A stretch of 8,275 bases of DNA, taken from the NCBI GenBank assembly GCA_029266795.1, contig JAQSWE010000105.1, forward strand, positions 1 through 8,275, written 5' to 3'. Source of the DNA: Alphaproteobacteria bacterium. GTDB taxonomy: Bacteria; Pseudomonadota; Alphaproteobacteria; Micavibrionales; UBA2020. The position numbers and the translations under genes were made by a program. This document shows positions 1 through 6,694 of the stretch, one piece after another; position 1 is the stretch's first letter, and every line of letters starts with the position of its first letter. Below the pieces are notes generated by a model. That model was not told the origin of the DNA, ran no database searches, and saw only the letters and a list, made by a program, of their open reading frames with translations.

Positions 1-54
1 TCATAATATGTCATAGTTTTAGCAGGACAGGATACGTAAGGGGACGTTTCTCTG

Positions 55-60
55 TATAAT
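55..60 (+). promoter_or_regulatory. Putative -10 element upstream of the 915-residue fusion gene
   Basis: A perfect TATAAT hexamer sits 36 bases before the GTG start at 97, which would give a leader of about 30 bases. No convincing TTGACA-like -35 element lies 16-18 bases upstream, so this is either a -35-weak promoter or a chance match. The rest of 1-96 holds no gene that I can support. Confidence 0.4.
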
Positions 61-96
61 TGATAGATTGAGTTCAGACTCCCCAAGGGCGCGAGA

Positions 97-2844
97 GTGT
101 CAAAGGTCGACAGGACAGAGATAGCCGAACAGGTGGCAGCCAGCATCCGGAATTTCTCGGAACTGGCGAAGGACGAAGCCACGCGCGCCCGCGCCGTCAT
201 CGAAATGCCCGAATTTATCCAGCAAAAGGCCGCGCTGATTTCCGCGCACTTCCTGCTGCCCGCCGGCGCCCGCGTCGTCGATATGGGCTGCGAGCGGGGG
301 GCGGTCACTTACGTCCTCGCGCTGCTCAACCCGCGCGTCGAGATCATCGGCGTCGACATGGACCAGAAGGCGATCGATTTCGCGCGCAAGACCTACCGCC
401 TGCCGAACTTAAGCTTCCGCCACGCCGATATCTCGATCCCGGAGCTGGAGGACGAGACGCTCGACGGCATCATCAATTCCAACATGCTGCACCACGTCTA
501 TTCCGCGAACGGCTACAACCCCGATGAAGTCACGGCCCTGCTGGAGCGTCAGATCCAGAAGCTGAAGACCGGCGGCACGATGCTGATCCGCGATTACATG
601 ATGCCGCCCGAGGGCGAATATGTGCTGCTGGAGCTGCCGAACGTGCCGAGCCAGGGCACGACGCCGATGGAATTGTCGGATGCCGACCTGCTCGTCCACT
701 TCTCCCAGAACGCGCGGCCCATGGCGTCGGGCTGCGAAGGGTTCTTTATCGAAGAATTGATGCCGCGCCGCGACGGCACGCGCCTGTTCCGCCTGCCGCA
801 TAAATGGGCGCTGGAATTCGTGCATCGCAAGAACTACCGCAAGGACTGGACGAGCGAGCTTGCCGAAGAATACACCTTCTTCACCCATGGCGATTACCGC
901 CGCGAATTCGCGCGGCTCGGCATGCGCATGGTGTTCTCCGCCCCGCACTGGAACCAGTGGGTCGTGAAGAACTGCTTCAAGGGCCGCTTCCAGCTCTATG
1001 ACGAAGACTACACGCCCATGAACGCGCCCCCGACGAATTACTTCATCGTCGCGCAGAAGGTGGCCGATAAACAATCACTGGTGATCGAAGAACGCCGCCC
1101 GTCGCAAAAGCCGGTCGGCGACCTGCAGATCATGATCGTGCGCGACAAGAAATCGGGCGCGCTGCATGAATTGGTCAAGCGCCCCGGCGAATATTGCGAC
1201 ATCGTGCCGTTCCGCATCACGCCGGATAACCGCCTCGTCATTTACGTGCGCTCCGGCTATCCACGTCCGATCGTCAACGCGGTTTCCCGCGGCTCCCACA
1301 ACCTCGACGGCAAGAAATGGTCGGGACACCTGATCGAACCGATCACGATGGACACGGTCAACATGACCGACGACGTGGAAGAAAATCGCAAGATGATTTT
1401 CGGCTATGTCGAAAACTACGCCTCCTTGCGCGCGAAGTCGGAAGAAAGCTGGTATGTGGGCGACACCTATTTCCCCAGCCCCGACCGTATCGACGAGGCG
1501 ATCGAGCCCGTCTTCATCGAGGTCGAGAACCCGCAGCGCACGACCTGGGCGATCAAGGAAGACAAGGAAGTCAACTTCACCGAGATCGGGATGGTGACGG
1601 AGCTGGACGCAACCGACATTATTCTGGCGAGCCAAGTCGGCCTGCTGCCGGAGCCGCGCCTCGAGCTGCATGTGTTCGAGCTGATGTCGCGCCACAACAT
1701 CCCGTTCCCGCGCTGGATCGGCGAGGTGATGCCGAAAATGCCCGGCCAGCCGACCAAATCGAAAGACCCCGAGGATATGCTGGCCGAATGCGAGCCCTGC
1801 GATTTCGAGGAAGAACAGCGCTCCCCCGTCATCCTGAAGCCCGTGAAATCGGTATTCGTGGAGGAAGGCAAGGTCGGCAAGGCCGCGCGCGGATTATCGG
1901 CGCAGGATATCGAATTCATCATGACCGAAGACGGCATCGAGAATATCGCCGTCGTCATTCCGGTTTCCCGCGACTGGGACAACAACCTGCTCGTCTCGCT
2001 CGACCCGAAAATCCTGCCCGTGCCGAACCGCCTTGGCGGCGACGGCGCGATGCTGAACGCGCCCAGCTTCATGCTGCCGAAAAACGTGCGCTCGATCGAC
2101 GACGCGAAAGCCTTCATCGCCGAAAAATTCCACGTGCCGGTAGAACAGGTCGGCAAGCTGGGCGAAAGCTATTTCACGCATACCGGCGTCACGCCGCAGC
2201 GCGTCTATCCCTTTATCGTCTCATCGCCTCCCGATGTGGGCTCCGGCCCCAAGCGCAGCTATACGCCGCTGAAGCGCCTGTGGCGTCTGCTCGGTTTCGC
2301 GCGCTTTGCGGGCGGGTTGCTGAAGATGCTGGCGCGCACGCATATGTCGATGGATGCCAACAACGATATGAGCCTGAGCCGCAGCCCGGTGAACCTCAAG
2401 AGCAAGGGCTTCTCGCTCTCCACCGAAAAAACGGCGGTCGAGGCGAAGAACGTCGGCTATTCCGCGGCGCCCTCGCGCATCCTCGGTCAACGTGGTGCGG
2501 CAAGCGGCGGCGGTGGCGGCGCGGCTGCCAAACCCGAAGGTTATGCGCCTTTCCAGCCGCCGCAGGCCATCGACCCCGCGCTGCTGGAGCAGAGCAAGGC
2601 CGCGCAGGCGCTTATCGAAAGCATCGCGAGCCCCCGCATCGGCAAGCGACTTGTGGACAGCTACGCACAGGCCAAGAAACTGCTGAAAGGCGGCGACGAG
2701 GCGATCCATATGCACGAAACCCCCACGGTCGCGCAGATCGACAAGGACATCGTCGCTGTCGCCGACCAGCTAAAGAAAATGCGCACCGACAAAATCCCCA
2801 CGCTGGAACTCCGCACGCCGGATAATAAGGGCGGGAAGATTTAA
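97..2844 (+). CDS. Class I SAM methyltransferase fused to two degenerate Nudix-like domains (915 aa)
   Basis: The start is GTG, with an AAGGG ribosome site (85-89) seven bases upstream. Residues about 45-320 form a class I SAM-dependent methyltransferase. Motif I is VVDMGCERGAV (60-70), an acidic turn GVDMD (85-89) follows strand 2, motif II is around DGIINSNMLHHV (123-134), and TNYFIVAQK (313-321) fits the closing strand. Residues about 340-480 resemble an ADP-ribose-pyrophosphatase-type Nudix fold: PGEYCDIVPF, then a strand ending in VIYVRSGYP, then YFPSPDRIDEAIEPVFIEV (458-476). Residues about 615-712 look like a second copy (IAVVIPVSRDWDNNLLV; FIAEKFHVPVEQVGKLG; then VTPQRVYPFIVS). Neither copy shows the GX5EX7REUXEEXGU box, so hydrolase activity is doubtful. 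A basic stretch (718-750), a Gly/Ala linker (about 797-812) and a charged helical tail complete it. The substrate is unknown. The NDUFAF5-like gene starts 7 bases after the stop, suggesting one operon. The methyltransferase call is firm; the Nudix-like calls are my reading of motif spacing. Confidence 0.85.
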   Translation: MSKVDRTEIAEQVAASIRNFSELAKDEATRARAVIEMPEFIQQKAALISAHFLLPAGARVVDMGCERGAVTYVLALLNPRVEIIGVDMDQKAIDFARKTYRLPNLSFRHADISIPELEDETLDGIINSNMLHHVYSANGYNPDEVTALLERQIQKLKTGGTMLIRDYMMPPEGEYVLLELPNVPSQGTTPMELSDADLLVHFSQNARPMASGCEGFFIEELMPRRDGTRLFRLPHKWALEFVHRKNYRKDWTSELAEEYTFFTHGDYRREFARLGMRMVFSAPHWNQWVVKNCFKGRFQLYDEDYTPMNAPPTNYFIVAQKVADKQSLVIEERRPSQKPVGDLQIMIVRDKKSGALHELVKRPGEYCDIVPFRITPDNRLVIYVRSGYPRPIVNAVSRGSHNLDGKKWSGHLIEPITMDTVNMTDDVEENRKMIFGYVENYASLRAKSEESWYVGDTYFPSPDRIDEAIEPVFIEVENPQRTTWAIKEDKEVNFTEIGMVTELDATDIILASQVGLLPEPRLELHVFELMSRHNIPFPRWIGEVMPKMPGQPTKSKDPEDMLAECEPCDFEEEQRSPVILKPVKSVFVEEGKVGKAARGLSAQDIEFIMTEDGIENIAVVIPVSRDWDNNLLVSLDPKILPVPNRLGGDGAMLNAPSFMLPKNVRSIDDAKAFIAEKFHVPVEQVGKLGESYFTHTGVTPQRVYPFIVSSPPDVGSGPKRSYTPLKRLWRLLGFARFAGGLLKMLARTHMSMDANNDMSLSRSPVNLKSKGFSLSTEKTAVEAKNVGYSAAPSRILGQRGAASGGGGGAAAKPEGYAPFQPPQAIDPALLEQSKAAQALIESIASPRIGKRLVDSYAQAKKLLKGGDEAIHMHETPTVAQIDKDIVAVADQLKKMRTDKIPTLELRTPDNKGGKI

Positions 2845-2851
2845 TCCAGTC

Positions 2852-3751
2852 ATGGCTGATACCGTCACCGTCTTTGACCGGAAACTCCTGCGCACGCGCC
2901 GTGACCGCGCGGCATCCACCATTTCATCATTCGATTTCCTGTATCAGGATGTGGCGCTACGCCTCGGCGACCGACTGGATCTTATCAAGAAAGAATTCCC
3001 CACCGTCCTCGATCTCGGCGGGCATGGCGTTATGGCGCAGCATTTGCGCGTTAGGGCGGGGACGCAGTTTGTTGCGACATCGGATATTTCACGCGGCATG
3101 GCGGCGCAGGCGGCGCATGGCGTCGCGGCGGACGAGGAATTTCTGCCGTTCAAGACCGGCAGCCTTGATGCGGTCGTCAGCAACCTTGCGCTGCATTGGG
3201 TGAACGACCTGCCGGGTGCGCTGGTGCAGATCCGCCGCGCGTTGAAGGCGGATGGGTTATTCCTCGCGGCGGTCTTGGGAGGCGATACGCTGAAAGAATT
3301 GCGCCAGTCATTGCTGGAGGCGGAAATCGCTGTCTCCGGCGGAGCATCCCCCCGCGTATCTCCCTTCATCGACGCGCGCGACATGGGCGCGCTGCTGCAG
3401 CGCGGCGGTTTCGCGCTGCCGGTTGTGGATAGCGATATCATCACCGTCGATTATTCCAGCCCGTTGAAGCTGATGCAGGATTTGCGCGGCATGGGTGCGA
3501 CGAACGCGGTTTATAACCGTTTGCTGAAACCGACGCGCCGCGCGGTGATACTGGAGGCGGCGAAAATCTATGCGGAAAAATTCGGTAATGGACAGGGGCG
3601 CGTGCCCTCCACCTTCCAGATCATCTACGCCATCGGCTGGTCGCCCCATGCCAGCCAGCAAAAACCCATCCAGCCCGGCAGCGCAAAAATGAAGCTGGCC
3701 GATGCGCTCGGCACCGAAGAAATCTCCACCGGCGAAAAGGCACGGCCTTAA
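2852..3751 (+). CDS. NDUFAF5-like methyltransferase-fold protein (complex I assembly factor family; BioC-like)
   Basis: This 299-residue protein aligns by eye along its length with human NDUFAF5, which hydroxylates an arginine of the NDUFS7 subunit during complex I assembly. Shared landmarks are an N-terminal FDR (8-10), DEEFLPFKTGSLDAVVSNL (94-112), LHWVNDLPGAL (114-124), GGDTLKELRQSL (143-154), SPRVSPF (166-172), the LMQDLRGMGATN block (207-218), VPSTFQIIYAIGW (251-263) and a C-terminal PGSAKMKLADAL. Such homologues occur in alphaproteobacteria and are often annotated as BioC or SAM-dependent methyltransferases. True BioC (malonyl-ACP methylation in biotin synthesis) is less likely given these blocks. 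Motif I is odd: DLGGHG (54-59) is one residue shorter than the usual DLGxGxG. The ATG follows the upstream stop by 7 bases with only a distant purine run as ribosome site. It is probably cotranscribed with the fusion gene and ends before a GC-rich hairpin. Confidence 0.88.
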   Translation: MADTVTVFDRKLLRTRRDRAASTISSFDFLYQDVALRLGDRLDLIKKEFPTVLDLGGHGVMAQHLRVRAGTQFVATSDISRGMAAQAAHGVAADEEFLPFKTGSLDAVVSNLALHWVNDLPGALVQIRRALKADGLFLAAVLGGDTLKELRQSLLEAEIAVSGGASPRVSPFIDARDMGALLQRGGFALPVVDSDIITVDYSSPLKLMQDLRGMGATNAVYNRLLKPTRRAVILEAAKIYAEKFGNGQGRVPSTFQIIYAIGWSPHASQQKPIQPGSAKMKLADALGTEEISTGEKARP

Positions 3752-3762
3752 TTCTCGGGCGT

Positions 3763-3785
3763 AACCCCGGCCTTCGCCGGGGGTT
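3763..3785. terminator. GC-rich hairpin between convergent genes, likely bidirectional terminator
   Basis: The arms CCCCGGC (3765-3771) and GCCGGGG (3776-3782) enclose a CTTC loop, and flanking AA/TT extend the stem with one bulged G. It lies in the 42-base gap between the convergent NDUFAF5-like gene and ubiG, so it can serve transcripts from both sides. No clear U-run follows on either strand, so efficient intrinsic termination is not certain. It could instead be a copy of a short palindromic repeat family. Confidence 0.6.
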
Positions 3786-3793
3786 GCGGGGCG

Positions 3794-4552
3794 TTATTTA
3801 GTCGCCGTCAGGAAATAATTCACGTCCATATCCGTCGCGCTCAATGAAAACGCGCGGTCGAGCGGGTTGAAGACCAGGCCGCGCACATCGGTCACGTCCA
3901 GCCCGTGTTCCTCGATATGCTTGGCCAGTTCCGAGGGCTTCAGGAATTTTTTCCAGTCATGCGTGCCAGCCGGCACCCAGCGCAGGATATATTCGGCGGC
4001 GATGATGCCGAGGGCGTAGGATTTCGGGGTGCGGTTGAGGGTGGACATGATGAGCAGCCCGCCCGGCTTCACGATCTCGCACAGCGCGCGCATGAATTCT
4101 TCAACATCGGCCACATGCTCGACGATTTCGAGCGCGGTCACGACATCATATTGCGCGCCGCTTTCGGCCAATGCTTCGACGCTGGTCGCCTGATAGTCGA
4201 TGGAGAGGCCATGCGCGGCGGCATGGGCCTTGGCGATCTTGATATTTTCTTTTCCGGCATCGACGCCCGTCACTGCTGCGCCCATGCGGCAGAGCGGTTC
4301 CGCCACAATGCCGCCGCCACAGCCGATATCGGCGATATTAAGGTCTTTTAAACTTTTGACCGTGTCGGGCAGGTCGAAATGATCCGACACCATCCGGCGG
4401 ATATATTCCATGCGCACGGGGTTGAGGCGGTGGAGGGGGCGCATGGGCCCCGATTCATCCCACCATTGATCGCCGAGAGAATCGAACTGCGCGATCTCGG
4501 CAGCGTCGATGGTGGATTTACGGACAGGTTTTTTCAGATTTTTTTTGGTCAT
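3794..4552 (-). CDS. ubiG: UbiG, ubiquinone biosynthesis O-methyltransferase
   Basis: UbiG performs both O-methylations of the ubiquinone ring, using SAM at the inner membrane. The 252-residue product carries the family N-terminus STIDAAEIAQFDSLGDQWWD (13-32) followed by GPMRPLHRLNPVRMEYI. Motif I is ADIGCGGGIVAEPL (74-87), the acidic loop is VTGVDAG (94-100), motif II is YDVVTALEIVEHV (135-147) and motif III is VKPGGLLIMSTLNRT (161-175). The segment after motif III, ALGIIAAEYILRWVPAGTHDW (180-200), matches the membrane-contacting insertion typical of UbiG. The reading frame stays open to an ATG at 4609, but the 19 extra residues are Lys/Cys-rich, encoded by AT-rich DNA and absent from the family, so I chose the ATG at 4552. 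No good ribosome site precedes either ATG. An AT-rich TATAAA just upstream could give a very short leader. The gene is monocistronic here. Confidence 0.95.
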   Translation of the reverse strand: MTKKNLKKPVRKSTIDAAEIAQFDSLGDQWWDESGPMRPLHRLNPVRMEYIRRMVSDHFDLPDTVKSLKDLNIADIGCGGGIVAEPLCRMGAAVTGVDAGKENIKIAKAHAAAHGLSIDYQATSVEALAESGAQYDVVTALEIVEHVADVEEFMRALCEIVKPGGLLIMSTLNRTPKSYALGIIAAEYILRWVPAGTHDWKKFLKPSELAKHIEEHGLDVTDVRGLVFNPLDRAFSLSATDMDVNYFLTATK

Positions 4553-4721
4553 TACATTGCATTTTATATATTTTTTCGCGCTGAAATAGCACGATTTTCG
4601 GCGACACAAAATAACCGGTTAATGAGGTGTAAATATACCCCGCAGTTTCCTTAACTAAGTTTTCATAAGCGCAACGTATGTTCGATTTGGGAACAAGAAA
4701 AAACTAAAAAGGGGCAGCCAA
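4553..4721. promoter_or_regulatory. AT-rich divergent intergenic region with a 10-bp palindrome
   Basis: This 169-base region separates the divergent ubiG and the membrane-protein gene, so both promoters must lie here. It is much richer in A/T than the flanking genes. It holds a perfect palindrome, TAACCGGTTA (4612-4621), a plausible operator. Two imperfect matches to the CtrA pattern TTAA-N7-TTAA occur at 4619-4633 (TTAA-N7-TAAA) and 4651-4665 (TTAA-N7-TTCA). I could not define a convincing -35/-10 pair for either gene. Confidence 0.4.
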
Positions 4722-5174
4722 ATGATCGCAAACTTTCAAAACCTCGTAAACGTCGCAACCGCACCCGCAACCGGCATGGTGGCCGCAGGCGCGATGGCAA
4801 TGGCAGCGGCGGTGGCGGTCGGCTTCCTGTTCATCTTTAACGAAGCGTCCTACCAGAAACGCGCGCAACGCCTGAACTTCACGCAATATGCGCCCAAGAC
4901 CCATGCGGCTTCCGCTTTCCATACCGCGCTGGTGAACGATAACGGCGTGCGGGTCGAGATCAAGGCCGATGCGCCGGTATTTGCAGGCGAAATGCTGGCG
5001 GTGGTGCGCGACCTCGCGGCCCGCGTGATGACCGGCACCGCCGATATCGCCGAGCTGCTGTCGATGCTGGAAACCCTGCAGCGCATGGGCCTTGATGTGC
5101 AGGGCCTGTTCTCCTTCATGGCACCTGTCATGGCCCCCGAAATGACCGAAGAAGCGGCCCTGCAACAGGCTTAA
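4722..5174 (+). CDS. Hypothetical single-pass membrane protein (150 aa)
   Basis: I do not recognise a family. The start is well set: a strong AAAAAGGGG ribosome site (4706-4714) lies seven bases before the ATG. Residues about 16-40 form one hydrophobic, Ala/Met-rich segment ending in VAVGFLFIFNEA, immediately followed by a basic patch, YQKRAQR (44-50). By the positive-inside rule this suggests a short N-terminus outside and a cytoplasmic C-terminal domain of about 100 residues. There is no signal-peptidase or lipobox motif. The soluble part contains predicted helices rich in Ala, Leu and Met (88-103 and 107-123) and an acidic-to-neutral tail. It heads a run of three plus-strand genes of unknown function, with a 57-base gap to the next, so cotranscription is plausible but not shown. 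A role with the two downstream proteins is inference only. Confidence 0.8.
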   Translation: MIANFQNLVNVATAPATGMVAAGAMAMAAAVAVGFLFIFNEASYQKRAQRLNFTQYAPKTHAASAFHTALVNDNGVRVEIKADAPVFAGEMLAVVRDLAARVMTGTADIAELLSMLETLQRMGLDVQGLFSFMAPVMAPEMTEEAALQQA

Positions 5175-5231
5175 CCGTTTGCGGTTTCGGCTCTGGCATG
5201 GCATCCTTGACGGCAATTCAGCCACCCTGAC

Positions 5232-6098
5232 ATGCCGCCGGTTATGGACGATTTCAACACAGCGCTGATCCGCGAAAAGATCATTTTCATCGACGCCGCC
5301 GCGCCCCAGAAAACGGATGCGATGGCGGAGGGGCATAACGTCGTGCGCTCCAACCGGTTGCTGCTGGAATTACCGGGGGAGCATGGGGTTGAGAAGCTCG
5401 TTATCCGGTCGCAGACGATGCCCGGCACTCTGCGCCTTGCCGCCGCCGCGCTGATGGATTTCTGCGCCAAGGGAAAATTCGGCGGCCGCGGCCCCGACTG
5501 GGACGAATTGTGGGAACGCGTGCGCCCCCCGTATGACAAGCGTTACAACCCCGACAACTGGGCGGCTGTTTATGTCGACGGCAAAAGCGTGTTCAAGACC
5601 CATGCCTCGACCTATGCGGATGTGATCGAACAATGCGCGCAGGTGACGACCGGCAATTACGACACTGCCATCGCGGTCACCGAAGGCGCGCTGCGCCGCA
5701 TCGGCAAGGAGATGCAGATCAGCCATTCATCGACCGTCGCTGCCGTCTTTACGAACGAAGGTGACAGCTTGCGCGCGGCCATCGTCAACCGGCGCGCCGG
5801 AAAGATGAATGCCTTCAACTTTGTCGCCAATGGCGGCGATGTCGACCGGCGCGCGCAGCAGGTGCTGTTCGTCACGGCATCGATGCTTGAATCGCTCAAC
5901 CTGCGCCTGACCATGGACGCGCTGGGCGTCAAGGTGCGCAACCACAAGGCGTCGAAGGGCGAGCAGCAGCAATATAATGCGCTGCTCGGCCGCATGGAGG
6001 CGCTGTACCGCCACATCGAAAGTTTCGAAAACGAATTCAACGCGAAATACCGGCCGGAGAAGCCCGCCTTCTTCAAGCCTGAAAAACAAGGAGCATAG
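5232..6098 (+). CDS. Hypothetical cytoplasmic protein (288 aa)
   Basis: No family is recognised. The frame is open for 288 codons in the strand and codon style of its neighbours and is followed by a tightly coupled gene, so it is very probably real. There is no signal peptide or membrane segment. An N-terminal alpha/beta portion (residues 8-80) leads to a Trp/Tyr/Pro-rich stretch around PDWDELWERVRPPYDKRYNP (88-107). A central region follows (TAIAVTEGALRRIGKEM, 145-161; STVAAVFTNEGDSLRAAIVN, 167-186), then VLFVTASMLESLNLRLTMDAL (211-231). The C-terminus is a charged helix that may form a coiled coil (243-272), ending in a Lys/Pro-rich tail. The start is uncertain: an in-frame stop at 5208-5210 limits it to ATG 5232 or ATG 5244, and neither has a clear ribosome site. 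Translation may depend on readthrough from the upstream membrane-protein gene. Confidence 0.75.
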   Translation: MPPVMDDFNTALIREKIIFIDAAAPQKTDAMAEGHNVVRSNRLLLELPGEHGVEKLVIRSQTMPGTLRLAAAALMDFCAKGKFGGRGPDWDELWERVRPPYDKRYNPDNWAAVYVDGKSVFKTHASTYADVIEQCAQVTTGNYDTAIAVTEGALRRIGKEMQISHSSTVAAVFTNEGDSLRAAIVNRRAGKMNAFNFVANGGDVDRRAQQVLFVTASMLESLNLRLTMDALGVKVRNHKASKGEQQQYNALLGRMEALYRHIESFENEFNAKYRPEKPAFFKPEKQGA

Positions 6099-6100
6099 CC

Positions 6101-6694
6101 ATGGATAAACCCGCACTCGAGAAAATGCTAAAAATGACGGAATCCGACAGCGAAACCGACGCCATCATGGGCCTGCGCGGCATACAGGGCGGCTTCCGCG
6201 CGGAAGGCCTGACGCTGTCCGAAGCCGTGCAGTTCGCCTTCGACAATATCGCCGTCATGAAGCAGCGCCGCCCCGCCGTGACGATCGAGCAGAAACCGGC
6301 AGCACCCGCCGCGCCGAAACCTGTATCCACCACCGGCATGCCCAATTGTCGCATGCCGAAGCCGGGTCATATCGAACTGATCGCGCCGGGCGCGGCATCG
6401 GGCACCATCTTGCCATTGCCCGCCTCCGCCGCCGAGGAAGCCGCACATATCGCCGATCATCTGAAGGACGCGCTGGTGGCCTCCGTCATCAACAAAAGCC
6501 GCTTCAAGCTGAAAGTGTTTGATGTGAAGAACGCCCGCAACGAAGTCCTGGAGACCTGCCTGCAGGCCGAATACGACCGCGACGGCATGGCCGTCGTGAA
6601 AATCTGGACCAACGTCCGCGGCGAAGTCGCCAACCTTGCGACGCTGCTGCGCAAGGCGGTGGCGACGGCATTTCCGGATCTTTATTTAAGCTGA
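6101..6694 (+). CDS. Hypothetical protein with DUF2786-like N-terminal helical motif (197 aa)
   Basis: The ATG follows the upstream stop by two bases. Its AAGGAG ribosome site (6088-6093) lies inside the end of the preceding gene, so translation of the two is coupled. Residues 6-44 (LEKMLKMTESDSETDAIMGL, then a helix ending in AEGLTLSEAV) follow the pattern of the DUF2786-type helical hairpin: a short Leu-rich helix, a Ser/Asp/Glu turn, an Ala/Gly-rich helix, then a G-L-T/S cap. That match is from memory of the pattern and is tentative. A Pro/Ala-rich linker (62-76) separates it from a C-terminal domain of about 110 residues with a helix (110-128) and beta-like stretches (RFKLKVFDVKN, 134-144; MAVVKIWTNVRG, 163-174). 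No catalytic motif or membrane segment is visible. The last nine bases overlap the 3' end of the convergent small gene. Confidence 0.75.
   Translation: MDKPALEKMLKMTESDSETDAIMGLRGIQGGFRAEGLTLSEAVQFAFDNIAVMKQRRPAVTIEQKPAAPAAPKPVSTTGMPNCRMPKPGHIELIAPGAASGTILPLPASAAEEAAHIADHLKDALVASVINKSRFKLKVFDVKNARNEVLETCLQAEYDRDGMAVVKIWTNVRGEVANLATLLRKAVATAFPDLYLS

Noticed and set aside
1..16. Direct repeat of TCATA at the window start (TCATAATATGTCATAG)
   Set aside because: It is only five bases long and in AT-rich DNA, so chance is a sufficient explanation.
1467..2156. A 229-codon minus-strand frame opposite the fusion gene
   Set aside because: It is Ser/Thr/Arg-rich without domain features or a ribosome site, and lies wholly antisense to a well-supported gene.
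1317..2825. A 502-codon open frame on the plus strand inside the fusion gene
   Set aside because: Its translation is Arg/Ala/Gly-rich with no motifs, typical of an out-of-frame shadow in GC-rich DNA. The overlapping frame encodes recognisable domains.
4553..4609. N-terminal extension of UbiG to the ATG at 4609
   Set aside because: The 19 added residues are Lys/Cys-rich, encoded by AT-rich intergenic DNA and unlike any UbiG N-terminus. The conserved family block starts soon after the ATG at 4552.
5173..5186. Small inverted repeat AACCG-TTTG-CGGTT just after the membrane-protein stop
   Set aside because: A five-pair stem without a U-tract is too weak to call a terminator.
4704..5336. A 210-codon minus-strand frame opposite the membrane-protein gene
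   Set aside because: It is His/Arg/Gly-rich and lacks a ribosome site. The plus-strand gene has a strong ribosome site and a clear membrane segment.
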